Shown here piece after piece: positions 1-12,383 of a stretch of 64,000 nt of DNA. The notes below the pieces were generated by a model that made no database searches, was not told the DNA's origin, and saw only the letters and a program-made list of their open reading frames with translations. The DNA is from Telopea speciosissima (Eukaryota > Streptophyta > Magnoliopsida > Proteales > Proteaceae), in NCBI RefSeq assembly GCF_018873765.1, contig NC_057926.1, forward strand, positions 52,061,878-52,125,877, written 5' to 3'. The position numbers and the translations under genes are program-made. Numbering within the stretch: position 1 is the first letter of the stretch; every line of letters starts with the position of its first letter.

Positions 1-480
1 CATGGTTTTGAATCTCGGATCGGCCGATATCATCCGGATTGGATTGATATCGGTCAAGGCTGATCCCGAGATTAGACCGATACAATAAGGTTTGACTGGA
101 TCGTTTCTTGGATCGGCCAATTAGGTTGGATTGGCTGATCTGATCTGATACTTGATCGATCCGACTAAATATTTTTTTATTTTTTCAAAAATTTTAAGTT
201 ATTTATTTATTTTTTTATATAATCTTGATTGATACTGACCGATACCAACCGATATTGATCAATCCGATTCGGATAATATCGGTCGATCTGATCCCGTGAT
301 AAAAACACCCACCAATTTTGACCGATACGTGAACTGATCGATAAAAAAAAAAAAAAAAAAAAGATTTTGGAGGGTTTTTTTACGGATCCTGACTGATCTA
401 TCAATCCGATCCCGATCCAAAAAGGTCTTGACAATGACTGATACCGAATCCGATACCTGAATTTTAAACCTTAGATCGGG
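1..480. repeat. Dispersed GATCGG/GATATCGG-rich degenerate repeat
   Basis: The stretch is filled with variants of GATCGGCCGATATCGG and CCGATACCGAT on both strands, interrupted by poly-T and poly-A runs. The same vocabulary recurs near 6820-6985, 9950-10110, 43320-43460, 44180-44235, 47690-47880 and 50520-50820. No ORF or clean terminus is visible, so the element class is unknown. The open frames inside it are low-complexity artefacts. Confidence 0.55.
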
Positions 481-1339
481 GAGGGAAGTTCCAAAAACGT
501 AAGGCCTTGCTTGGAGAAAACCTATCCACAAACTCATAATCTTATACTAATGATTTCTCTGAGGTAACTTTCTTTAAAGTCATAAGCTTGGCCCTCAGAC
601 AAAACAAAAGAGTGTAGGCAAGCATCATCATCACCCACATGTTCTTCAGGTCAGTTTCATAAAGATGCCTTTTACATTCACAATTCACAATTCACAATTC
701 ACACCTCAATTCCCCAAAGTTATTTGTTAGTTAGGAATTTAGGATTGATCAACATTGGCATTCCAATATGTGAATGATAGAGTTTTTCTTAACCACATCT
801 TTATGCTTGGATGGGTGTTACGGAATAGTGAAGAGCATTTTGGACCTTCAACATATATTAAGGTGAGTAATGATGATCATAGATTTTTGAATGAAAACCC
901 TCCTACATATGTGGAAGTGGTTTGGTTTAGAATTCCATCGTTAGCAAGCAATAAAGGGGGGAGGACATGACACAATTGACGGATTGGAACCGGTGGTTTT
1001 GTATGTTCCAAGTCCTTTAGATTAGGACCCTAAACTATTTCATCATAAATAAAGACGTGAAATGTTATTGGACCTAGTTTTCATTCACCTGTAGTGCCAT
1101 CATTGTTTTACTAGTAGATAAAACTTTTGGAATAGAACAAAGGGCATTTTGGAACTTCGCACAATAGAATATAGTGATGGGTGAACGTTTACAATGATTA
1201 AAAGAAAACATTTTCCATTATTATTTGTACTTGAAAATTTTCCTTCACATACGGTGAAGGAAAACCACACCATCCTTAAACACCCTATAGGGTATTATTA
1301 TTATAAAAAAAAAAAAACCCGTACCCAATGCACAAGCTT
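481..1339. other. Stretch with no recognisable feature
   Basis: The sequence is AT-rich, with a short direct repeat of cacaattcaca near 678-705. A 71-codon frame at 755-970 has no family I recognise and no neighbouring splice signals that build a gene. Confidence 0.4.
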
Positions 1340-1470
1340 TCATGTACAGCTGGGTCTAGGGAGGGTCAAATGTACGCAACCTTACCCTTATTTTTTAGAC
1401 TTAAACTCGTGACCAAACATTCAACAAGTTAGCACTCGACGTCTTGACCAACACGCCAAACACGACCTTC
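1340..1470 (-). mobile_element. Degenerate Au-type SINE fragment
   Basis: Read on the minus strand, it contains GGTAAGGTTGCGTACATTTG followed by GACCCTCCCTAGACCC, the middle of the plant Au SINE. The 5' tRNA-like part is present only in decayed form. Confidence 0.5.
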
Positions 1471-1543
1471 TATAGGGTTTTATTATATTCCCTAAAATAT
1501 GCTATTGATACCTTCTCTTGTGAGTTGAGAACTTTTTTATTAA

Positions 1544-3127
1544 GGGTAATTACACATACCACCACTGAGGTTTGACGAAAGAATATTTCCACCCCCCAGT
1601 TTTGAAAAATTCTACGTACCCCCCTGAAGTTTGCAAACGGTAACAAATAAGTCCATTCTGTCAGTTCATGACTAACACTGTTAAAAATTAGACTTGAACT
1701 GACGAAATTGCCCTTCTAAGAAAAATCAAAAACAAAAAAACACCAAAACCTGCAACTCATCTTCCCCAAATCGATTGGGGAAGATGAGTTGCAAGTCTCA
1801 AACCTCTTCTAGCTCATGCCTTTTAATTTGACCACTAGGGGAAATTTTACTTAAATATCTATGGTTCCTAGATATGGCGTACCTGTAAATCTTAATAGAG
1901 AAGTATTACAATAGACATGAGAAGGGATGTAGATATGAGGTTTGAGTTGGGTGGCGGTGGGCATGTTCTAGATCTGGAAACCGGAGTCAAAGATGGGGTT
2001 TTGGGTGGTGGAGGTGCAGTTTGTGGATGTGGTGGTGGTGAGAAATTGGATCTGAAGAAGATGATTCAAGAGCTGGATTTGTCCGATGTCCCTCGGGTCT
2101 TCATCTACCTCATTCTCTTGAACCCAAAGTTGAAACTCATTTTCTGATAACACCCTACAACAGAGGCATTTGAAGAAACGAAGAAGATCAGGGTTCCTCT
2201 CCATCTCTCATTTCTCTTATTTTTTTAATTGTACACCTCCGCCCTCTCTCTCTTTCTCTAATTTTTTAAGATATGGATGTGGGCGGCTTGTGGCGATGCT
2301 TGGTATGCCAGTGCATGGATGGTGGCATGATTGCGTATGCGGTTGCAACAACGGTGGCCATCTGTTGGGTGCGAGATGTGGCGGAGAAGATTGGAGAGGA
2401 TGATGGCGGTGCTATAGGGGAGCGAGAGAAGGAGGATTTGAGGTGGTGGTGATGGTGGCAGCGGCGGCGAGGGAAAAATAGCAAAAGGAGAAGAAAAAGT
2501 AGGAGGAAAGAAAAAGGAATGGGTTGCTCTACACTTGGTGCTTCAATCTTGAAAATCTGTAAAACCACTTGGTGCTTTGTTTGGGGAAGATGAGGGGAAA
2601 TCGAATTGCAGCCTCTGGAACCGTCTCAAACAGCTTGAAATCTACAGATTTGATGTCGCCTAGGTCTGCTGGAATGATCCAAAATACCACAGCTCTAGAA
2701 ATCAAGTGGTCTTTGGACTACAGATTTCTGAAATTGAAATCCACGGTAATCACTTTAGGTCTGCCCCAAGTGCAAATGGGTTCAATTGAAGGGGTTGTCC
2801 TTATGATTTTGAAACCCTTATGGTTTTGAAACCTGCAACTCATCTTCCCCAATTCGATTGGGGAAGATGAGTTGCAGGTTTTTTTCCTTTTTTTCCTTTG
2901 TAAGGATAGTTTTGTTCATTCACCTCTTTTTTTTTTTTTTGGGTTCTTCTTAGAGAAGGGCAATTCCATCAATTCAAGTCTAATTTTTTAATAATGTGGT
3001 CATGAACTGATGGAATTGGTTTATTTGTTACCATTTGCAAACCTCAGAGGAATACACAAAATTTTTCAAAACTGGGGGTGAAAATATCATTTCATCAAAC
3101 CTCAAGGGTGGTATGGATAAATTTCCC
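1544..3127. mobile_element. Mutator-like element with long terminal inverted repeats and 9-bp target duplication
   Basis: The left end (GGGTAATTACACATACCACC) and the complement of the right end (GGGAAATTTATCCATACCAC) start inverted repeats of roughly 250 bp. They are flanked by identical 9-bp direct repeats TTTTATTAA at 1535-1543 and 3128-3136, the target-site size of Mutator-like elements. Just inside each inverted repeat sits a near-perfect hairpin with the same arm, TGCAACTCATCTTCCCC: 1751-1793, and 2830-2880 with 23-bp arms. The interior (about 1900-2800) is GC-richer than its surroundings and lacks a transposase, so this copy is non-autonomous and may carry captured host sequence. Confidence 0.85.
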
Positions 3128-3136
3128 TTTTATTAA

Positions 3137-4780
3137 TTACCTCACAACTGATCTCTTGATTTCAAAATTACATCTGAAAATATGTGATGCGTAACTACTA
3201 CAAAAAAGTTTCCTGAAAAATTTCACTTCCCTGCAATTTCTCTAGCAAGCACACAGAGTGAGGATTAGTAAATACGCCAAGAGTAATAATTGAAGTACGG
3301 TAATTTGTCCCTTTCTTAAGAATGAAGTATAATAATTGAGCTGAGTCAGTTGAAAGAGACAGCTGATCAGGGTGTTGAGTGAGAGAGAGCATACGGACAA
3401 GGATCTGTTTATAAATAAATTCTTATTTAATTCCTGACCGACATGTCATCGTCGACGTGGCCCAATCTCCCCCGCATAGAATCTGGCAATCTGCAGTTAG
3501 GAATCTGCGACCTCTGATTCTTGCTGTCATAGACGGTGACCGGTGACCTAATATTTTTTTTTAATTTTAAGTTTTGTTTGCAGTTAAAGATGTAAAAAAA
3601 AAGGTGAGACACCCGTACGGTTTAAAATGCACCCAATATTCGTATACCTCCAAAGGGTTTGACAAGTCCATGTATCACTCCCTATTTTCCCCGTAAAGGA
3701 GTTAAAAGTCCATGTATCACTCCCTATTTTCCCCCTAAAGTCATTTAACTCTTCATCAGGTATTAAATGTTAAAAATGATCAAACTACCCATTCTTCTAT
3801 CTTTTTTTAAATTTAAAAAGATTTAATTATCCTAATTTATTTGATAAAATTTGAAAAGATCAAAATACCTTCATCTTCTTTTACAATATAAATACCCAAT
3901 ACTACCACCACCACCACCACCACCACCCACCATTAACACCATCACCACTGTGAAACCCCACCTTCAAAACTCTTGGTTAGGTTTCATTTCTCTTTTATTC
4001 GATTCAAGTAACTTACACAAGTTAAACCCTAGTTTTTCAACTATGATTTGTAATGATTATCTACCAAATCATGTGTATATTATTTATTGACATTTAAATT
4101 AAGTGATCATATTATCCATGCTATTATCTAATCATGAACTATTAAAAGAATACGAAAAATTGCTAATTTTTGTCATTTTCATACATCATAAGAACATATT
4201 TTATGAGTTCTTGTACTGAATTAGTTACGCGTGAATGAATGTTTCTTCCGTACAATAATTTTAAGAATATGCAACATCAAGTCTTCTACCATACAAGTTT
4301 TTAATGGTTTGAATTTTCAAGTATAAATCAAGTCAAGTGTCTAAGTTGCTTGATGTGGATTATTGACAATCCTACTACCCAACTAGATAACTCTTCCACT
4401 TTGTTTCTCCACTCTGCCTTAAAAATTCAACTAACCAACAAGTTGGAAAATGTGTTCTGAGATCACTTAAATGTTTAATGTTTTCTTTCGATTACTTGTT
4501 CAAGATGATTATAATTAACTTTATTGATTTATTTATTTAGTCATTTAGTTTGCTTTCCTCTTATTCCGTGGCTACGTCTATTTTAAGAAATGTCAATGAT
4601 TATGTAAACAATTTTACTTTTCATTTTTGTTTCGATTATACTTTAAGATGATGTAAACTCAAGGCCGGAATTATATGATCAACTAGGCAAATGAATAAAT
4701 TAGAAGATTATAAGTTTTGCTCATTTTTGTCGGGGATTGATAGGAATGTGATAAGATATGATAGAACATAATTTTCTATT
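3137..4780. other. AT-rich intergenic stretch with a microsatellite
   Basis: No gene is recognised. It holds a short tandem duplication around 3668-3740 (ccatgtatcactccctattt twice) and a (CAC)n microsatellite at about 3902-3928. The rest is AT-rich unique-looking DNA. Confidence 0.5.
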
Positions 4781-4949
4781 CGGAAAAAGTTTTCTGTCCC
4801 GGAGTGTGGCCTACACCAGCACTCCCATGAGTCTATTTTTTTCTTCCCTATGTGAAAAGACACTTCTGCCCCCTTGTTTCAAGGAGGAGATAGATAGACA
4901 CAAGTGAGTGCTGACATAGGCCACACTCCCGTGCAGAAAACTACTTCTC
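4781..4949. mobile_element. Hairpin MITE with imperfect 9-bp flanking repeat
   Basis: The arms GGAGTGTGGCCTACACCAGC and the complement of the right end (GGAGTGTGGCCTATGTCAGC) pair. The flanks TTTTCTATT (4772-4780) and TTTTTTATT (4950-4958) differ at one base and fit a 9-bp duplication. Confidence 0.6.
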
Positions 4950-5909
4950 TTTTTTATTTTCCATGGTCATTCTCTTGATAATTAGTCTACAATTGATCAA
5001 ATACTAGCTCGACTCGACGCCGCTCAATTTCAACTTAATATCAACTAAACTTATCCTAATTAGCATATTTTGAGATCTCATTGCAAGACAAAGGAAATTT
5101 AATTTGAATGTTGAAACCCCTTAAGGTATCATTGACTTTTATTGTTTAATTTTTTAAGACCAATTATTGTGGAAGATATTTCTTATGCATAATTTGTCCT
5201 TCCAAGAACATGAAAGCTACTATCACTAGAAATCACAAAGGCCACAAAGGGAAGATTTAATTATCTTAAAAGGGTGGTCTCAATTTGTTTAAAATATTTT
5301 GTGGTTGTCAAATCAATTTAGATAAGCAAAATATAAGTCATCACAATACGTGCATGCACACTTAAAATGTAAAGATTCATTGTATTTATCTGATTAAGAT
5401 ACTATAGGTGTAATATATATGCATTAGCACTAATAAAAATTTGATTAGATTATTAAACATGAATCAAATATCCAATTCATATATTCAATTGGTACCTTGT
5501 AATCAAGATGAGTCTCTATAGATGCCGATCGGATGGAAAAGAAACCTACCATCACGGGAATTGCCCCTCATTGAATCGCGTCTCTTAATTAATTCAAACA
5601 AATTAAAGGTCAATTTGCTCTCTAATGGTTGATATTAATTGTTTTAATTGCTTGGTTAAAATTCTTTTGTCTCTAAGTTGGCAATCGTCATTCACAAATT
5701 TCAACTCCATAACCTATTACATCAGATGCAGTCATCAACATTGATATTAAACTAAAAAAAATTAACAATAAACTAAATCCAAAATATCTTCATTGAGTCA
5801 TCTGATTAAGGCCCTAAAAGGCTACTAATTAAGATAGATTACATCATAAAAAATGAGGGAGGTTCTTTTAAAGTAAATATTTTTTCTCTAATAAAAGGGT
5901 TCTCCTGAC

Positions 5910-6389
5910 CCCTCCAAACTCCAAAAGAGTGGACTAGATTAAAAGATTTATTTGATACCAACATAATTCTTTTCTTTAAGTTCATGAAACCAATCCAAAC
6001 AAGTGATCAAGGTAAGATTCTTTTGTCACTGAAAAGCAAACAAAGGCATTATTTGAGAATTTCCCTACATGGTATAGGGAGGATTGCCCCAAACTCCAAA
6101 AGAGAGGACTAGATTAAAAGGCTTATTTGATACGGACCAGGATCCTCTGCAGTACCGGCGGGGTGGGGCGGTGCTGCACATCTGACGGCACAACAGAGGC
6201 CAGGTGGCACACATGGCACACGTGGCCTCTGTTGTGCCACCGGATGTACAGCGTCGCCCCGCCGATACTACAGAGGATTTTAATACATTTGATACCAACA
6301 TAATTCTTTTCTTTTGAAACTCATGTAACCAATTCAAACAAGCAGAGGCATTGTTTGGGAATTTTCCTTACATGGTCTAGGAAGGATTG
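5910..6389. repeat. Tandem duplication, second copy interrupted by a MITE
   Basis: Copy A (5910-6086) and copy B (6087-6389) share ccaaactccaaaagag, ttgataccaacataattctt and the ending aggattg. Copy A has an extra segment of about 38 bp. Copy B carries the 153-bp element at 6134-6286. Confidence 0.8.
6134..6286. mobile_element. MULE-type MITE with 9-bp target duplication
   Basis: The inverted arms contain ATCCTCTGCAGTACCGGCGG on the left and, on the right, ATCCTCTGTAGTATCGGCGG read in complement. Identical 9-bp repeats ATTTGATAC flank it at 6125-6133 and 6287-6295. The uninterrupted neighbour copy at 5910-6086 shows the empty site, with ATTTGATAC present once. Confidence 0.85.
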
Positions 6390-6993
6390 TTGATATACTG
6401 AACCTAAAGGCAAGCTAGTTGATCAACCTGCAACTGGCTTAACCCATTGTCAACCCTTCTGATGATCCCACTGAGGAAGATACTCTACTATCTAGGGCCC
6501 ACTATATCTTACAGCCAAAATAAAATTTGATTTTTTTGCTTTAATGGAATAGGGCTACTTGGCTTATTATATGTCTATGTCATAGCATAACTTTTGACTT
6601 GGAGTGCAATTTTAAACCTAAATTTTGAACTAATTAATTAAAAAACTTTGAAGGGTTGGTAGCCTACTAAACCTTCATCTTTGATAATCTAATTTGCTTC
6701 TAGGAGGTAGGTGCGTTCAGCACAAGTTAACCAGCTTATTCGTTTGAATGTTTGATGGGAGGGTGGATCTTGTCTTTTCATGTTGTTCTCACGGTTGATG
6801 GATTTGGTGCAATGGATGAGATTTTGAAATATCGGATCTGCCCGATCTATATTGGGCCGATCTTGTACATAAAACTAGGGTTTAGGGGGTTGTTTAGCCA
6901 ATTTCCATCGATCTTAGGTCAATTCTGATTGATTCCAATCCGATCTTGATCACCTAGGATCATTTCGAGATCCCGATAATTTCTTAGATTTAC
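6390..6993. other. Non-genic stretch ending in dispersed GATCGG repeat
   Basis: No gene is recognised. From about 6820 to 6985 the GATCGG/GATCTTG vocabulary of the repeat at 1-480 reappears. Confidence 0.4.
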
Positions 6994-7054
6994 GAGATAA
7001 GAAAAAGAATTACAAAATAAATCCTTCTTGTTTTGTAATTCTTTTTCTTATCTC
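6994..7054. repeat. Perfect 24-bp hairpin
   Basis: The arms at 6994-7017 and 7031-7054 are perfectly complementary over 24 bp (core AAGAAAAAGAATTACAAAA), with a 13-nt loop. The perfect match suggests a recent foldback element or inverted duplication. Confidence 0.75.
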
Positions 7055-9949
7055 ACAGATTTAGACAATGTCCCATTTTCAAACTGGTATAGGGTGTAGG
7101 GTATTCTTATCATCTTCGAAATATAAGGAAAAATGGATTCAAAGCATATTTAGGTTCCTAATTAAGAAGGTAACATGATATCAAGATTCTTTGGTTTCTC
7201 ATTGCTATGCCACAAATCTTATTAGTGGCTGGCATGTTTGCATGACTAGTAATACATAATGACGATTTTTTTTTTTTTAAAATAGGAAAAGAGTCCTATA
7301 TTACTAATAAGGGAAAAGGAGGCATGAGGTCTTGGCGCGGTGTACGTCCCCCTTCATAGGTTTTCTCTTTTCTCTTCATTTGATGATGTGGGTTTCTTTA
7401 TATACCAATAGACACCCATCAGAACTCCTTTCTCCTTTTAGGTGTGAAAGGGTGAGTGTGTCGATTCCTCTCTTTAATAATAAAAGAAAGGAGGAATCAA
7501 CATAAGAAAAAATCTGCACGCTACACCAATAAAGATCTAGAGAATGGTATCATCTCTGTGAAATCCACATGAGATCTACATAATCAAATAAGAGAGAGAA
7601 GATCAGTGTGAATCCCACTATTTATTATATGAGAGGAGTATATTAGAATATGCACAAGAGGCATGCTTCCTTTTCCCTAAAAGCAAAATAGAGATGTTTT
7701 GATTAAGGTAATGGTAAGAGGACAAACAAGTCCGCAACCAACTCTCTTTAATTATCTCATTATTTGCATAGGGCAACTGCTTTGCCCTATGTTTAAGGAA
7801 TAAAGACAATGAATCGTTTCCCTCAATCTAATCAATACAATGGGTGTTGCAATGTTATAGTGGGCAAGCCTTGGTGCAATGGTTAAATTGCATTATTTGT
7901 AACATATGACATAGAGGGAAAGCTGTGTACGTACATTTGCCTCTCCTAGACCCTAATGGGAGCCTCGTGCATTGGACCCTCTTTTAATGAGTGTTGCCGT
8001 AATTTTGATAATAATATAATCGCACAAACCACACACCAATCTCAAAAGGTTAATCGTGAGTATTGTCATGTTGTACATGTTTAGAATTGATTATTTGGTG
8101 TTCCACAAAGCCCACTACATGGATGTGCACTTTCCATACATTTACAGTTTCTTTCTTTTTATATTACTGATTTTTTCAAAGAAAAAATCTGCTCACCTTT
8201 TTTAGACTTAATTCTTTACAAATTGCAAATCAAGTTTGGATTTGCCTTCTATTGCTTAAATAAACTCTTTCTAATTCCAAGAGAAATTAATGAAAGATAC
8301 GTCAAATCAAATCAATATTAATATTGAAAATTTTATAAACATTATGAAACATGAATGTGTAACTAAGTCCTTAAGATTTCAACTCCAGTAATGGAGTTGT
8401 TTATTTTATCTTGCAATCAAATTTATTTGATTTGAAAAGAAAAATAAATATAACATCTAAATAGAATAAGGGCAAGAGATCATTGTTTGGTCGTGTAACT
8501 TCTACAGCAATATGGAGGCTAATGAGTGCGCATGTTAGGGTATTGGCGCGGATTGATTTAATTTCATAGGGACAGCGTGATAATTTTGCGTGATCCTATG
8601 TCAGAAGCAAGCTTTCTTTTTCCCAACAAACAATCATCAAATATGATGAGAGTTTTAAGTAGGATACAAAATCGAGATTACAATTTTTTTTAAAATCAAT
8701 AACCCTTTCTTTTCCTTCTCTTTTAAGTATAACTACAGCCAACATGACTGTGTAACTACTGTAAAAACATTTTAAAATTGATTACCTGATCAATTTTAAA
8801 AAATTTCCTTTTCTTTTTTCAATCAATTTCACTTCCCTTTCCTCATTTTTACTTGCAACCAGATGGAGCTTTCATGCTGCTTCTCACACCAACTTTCATG
8901 AATTGCTTATATGTAAAGCCATGGCATTATGGAGTCACTCTCAACTTTAGAACGTATGTCACTTTCCCTGCATTACACTTCAGCCTTTCTCTCACAGTGC
9001 GCTTCAAACTCTCCCTTCATGAATCCATAGCATAGACGATGGTTTGTGAATTTCATTACCTCACATTTTTCGTACAAAATGTTTTATCTATCAAGCATGA
9101 GTAAAGTTAGTAAATGCCCTATTAAATTCGAGAGTTTTCTTTCACCACGTAACCTATATAAGAAAAAAAAGAAAAAGAAAAAAAAACCATCAGTAGATGT
9201 GCACTTATCTTTTCTTAAACCACTTTTCATGAACGATTAATAGATCTTAATTACATCGAAATGACAAATCAAGTGGGCATTCCATTTCTTATGTTGCTTA
9301 TTTCATGAAATCAGTCCAAAATTGAAATCAAAATCATACCAAATCACCCATCATCATTTTCATAGAATCTATAGAATCTAATCATATCTAACAAAAGAAA
9401 TATTATGGTCTTTGGATGTCTTGTTTAAGTCATCCTCAATTAGAAATTAACTCCATTGTGAAAACCTATACAATCAACTTATATGAAACAAATCAACCCT
9501 AACTTGGTGTGGTTCCTTTATGGATACTTTTGTTAAGCAATTTGTTCCTTTTGAAATCTACCAAAAAAAAAAATTTTGTTCCTTTTGAAATGCTATCTTA
9601 TCCCTTTCCTGCTTATCATCTTGCCTTGGGAAGTGGGAAGCTTTAAATCAACTCTAAAGTTTCATGAATATTTCATTCCCCAAAATGCATGTTCCCAGGA
9701 CATGTCAGAATCCGATAAGTATATATATCCTGGTAAGGATGAGATAAGTTTTAGGAATTTCTTGATTCCTTAGGAAATCTTCCTTCGGTTCACTGACCAA
9801 CCAAATTAGGGTTTTTCATTGTCTAAAGTTACAGGTTTGAGATTGGGTTTTGGCAAACCCATTAGAATTCAGTTACTTGTGAGAATGGTCTTTAGCTTAT
9901 GTGGACTTCTTGGGAAATTGGTTGAAGTTAAGGATTTTAAACTCAGAAT
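7055..9949. other. AT-rich intergenic region with repeat remnants
   Basis: No gene is recognised. It includes a SINE remnant (7861-7985), a short copy of the cacacaccaatc...aaaaggttaatcg motif found again near 50840-51180 (here about 8015-8060), and a decayed relative of the GGCTCCGTTTGG MITE family near 8700-8875. Confidence 0.4.
7861..7985 (+). mobile_element. Degenerate Au-type SINE
   Basis: It starts GGGCAAGCCTTGGTGCAATG, includes GTACGTACATTTGCC and CTCCTAGACCC, and ends GGAGCCTCGTGCATTGG, all diagnostic blocks of the Au SINE in order. The tRNA-like promoter region is partly lost. Confidence 0.65.
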
Positions 9950-10110
9950 TGAGGATTAGAATTGATCCGAAGAACCCTAGAATCGGCCACTTTGATGTTG
10001 CTGAAATTAGGATCGCTCATGGTTGATTCTGATCCAAATTAACCGATTCTACCAATCCGATTCTAATTTTTAGACGTTGATTAAAGTGGTTGTATTAACC
10101 TTTATAATCG
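9950..10110. repeat. Dispersed GATCGG-type repeat copy
   Basis: Variants of AATTGATCCGAAGAACCC, GATCGCTCATGGTTGATTC and AACCGATTCTACCAATCCG match the degenerate vocabulary seen elsewhere in the window. Confidence 0.4.
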
Positions 10111-10922
10111 AAATCGGAAACCCGGATCAGAATAGCTGGTCGGAGCTAGTGATGTAATACCAATGCCTATAAATGGTTGGGCTCAATTCAAAATTCAGAT
10201 TTGCATCAAAGCAATATTGAATAGGGATCGAACTCCTCTCCAACACACCCCTGAGTTGGACGATGTCCGACGCACCCCCAAAGGCTAACACATGGCCTAG
10301 ATGTCGTTCAAAGTAACGGCACTTTGACTGCACCCGACATCTTCCAATGCACCCCCACGCCATGGAGGAGCCGAATCCATTGAATAGTCATCCATCTGGT
10401 TTGAAATGTCAATTTAGCAGGTAAACCATTTAACCAGCTTTAGGCTAAATCTTGAACTGTGGGGTAATTTTAAATTTGTTACCTTGTTGACTCAGTTCAG
10501 AAATTAGACCAGTACTCCGAACCGGCCAGATCCAATTCTGTGTCTTTGACTCTTATTGCAGACTTGGAAAGTGAGGGAGTTGTTGAGTGCGGGTTGGTGG
10601 AAATGGTTTGGGATTCTACCAAAAAAACAAGAAATGATTTGGGATCACATGATGACATTATATGCTTCTTCTAACTTTCTCAATCCTCCTGTATTCCTAT
10701 TTCTTTTTTCAGTTTAAAGAAGAAAAAAAAATAAAAATTCAAAACAGCCTGTTTGAAGTTTGAACTTTGATGCCCAAACTGAAAAAAGAATTAAAAAAAA
10801 AAGAAGGGAAAACACTAATTGAAGAAGAATGTGTTTATGAAAAAAGGTCATCCTGCCCTAATCATTCTTTCCCATTGAAACATGTTGAGGGTTGATGATG
10901 TCTTGTACTATGTAGATTGGGT

Positions 10923-11090
10923 GAATTTAGTTCGTCTCTAGGGAGCCTAGCACGCCTAAGGTACTGCCAGCCTTTGGGCTGTGCCGCACACATCCCTAGG
11001 TGTGCGTCAAAATGTGTGTGGCACAGTTCAGCCGTTGGATGCCCCCTGGCAACACCCTAGGCACTGGGCTCCCTGGAGACTATCCTAATC
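10923..11090. mobile_element. Hairpin MITE with 10-bp flanking direct repeat
   Basis: The arms GTCTCTAGGGAGCCTAGC and, in complement from the right, GTCTCCAGGGAGCCCAGTGC pair imperfectly. Identical TAGATTGGGT lies on both sides (10913-10922 and 11091-11100). A 9- or 10-bp duplication points to the Mutator superfamily. Confidence 0.75.
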
Positions 11091-11100
11091 TAGATTGGGT

Positions 11101-12383
11101 TGTGGGCTTCTTTCAAAGGTTATATAGGAGTATTCAGGAAATTGTCTCTCTTTATTTTCCTAATAAATTATAGGGTTACTCGGAATTTTTTATAAATACA
11201 GAGAGACATAAAGAATAAAGTTTATAACTCTTTCTCCACTGCTGGTGAAACTGTTCTCATCTCTCCGTAGATGTAGATACCTTATCGAACCACATATATC
11301 TTTGCATTGTTTGATAGTTTGATTGGTCTTTCTATTACTTTTCTACATGTGTATTGAATTTCATTTCCACAATAAAAGTAAAAGCAAAGTCATAAAGTGG
11401 TGTTTTCAAACTTTGGTGGACCAACCAAATTACATTAATCAAAGGTGTAGGTAAAGGTAATACAATCAAGTTGACCACTCACTACTATTTCCCACAAGGC
11501 TACTTAGTCTTTCAATCTTTCTTTGATATACCAAAATGAGGGAGAGGCTATTACTTCTTTTGCGACAATTAAGGGAAATTGGAATTGGCAATACATGGTC
11601 AAGAGAATAATCTTTAGATTTGTTTTTAGCTATGGATTGTCAATCCCTATAATGGAGAGATTGAATAAGAAGTAGAAAGTCCTCACTCCTCATGAAGAGA
11701 GCAAAACTTTCCTAAAAGCTGAACTTAATTGGTCTTTAGACAATTTCCTCTCTTATTTCCAAACTTAATAATGAGTCTTCCTCGCTTCTTTTCTCCAAAT
11801 AAACCTCCAATCATTAAAAGGAGAAGAAGCTTACCAAGTTACCATGTGGCTCATCCTTTGCTTAACTAATCTCTTAGTAAACCCAATTAGCTTAAAAATA
11901 AAAAATAAAAAAACTAATTTCTATCCTATTTACTTGGGCTCACCATTATCAATATAAGCCCATGTAATAAAGTTCTAAGCCTGACCCACTTGATCCACTT
12001 AAGTTCACATTCAGCCCATTCTAGTCCACCACCCGAACCCTCTGGTGCTTGTGCTAAAGTTCGCATTGACTCTTGTAGCCCGATTAACTTGACCTCGATT
12101 ATGACCTATGAGACCCGTTTAACTAAATGGTGTGGTAACAGTGTAAACCCTTAAATTGGTGGTTACCGATCAGGTCCAACAGAAACCAACCGGGATCAAC
12201 TGATTTACACCCTTAGTTTTGACCCTCGAGGTCTTCTGTAGGATTAAGTTGCCAAGTAAGGTTTGGTTTGAATCAAGATTATATGAGATGAGTTACAATG
12301 GCCCTCTGCTGTCTGTGGGAAACCTAATATTTTGCCATTTTCTATGAACATTTACAAGGCTGGGCTTGTGTTGGGCCATGTTA
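11101..12383. other. Intergenic region, nothing recognised
   Basis: AT-rich sequence with no supported gene, RNA or repeat boundary. Confidence 0.4.

Noticed and set aside
1917..2829. Gly-rich and other short frames in the MULE interior
   Set aside because: They are low-complexity, overlap on both strands and match no family; they are kept only as part of the transposon.
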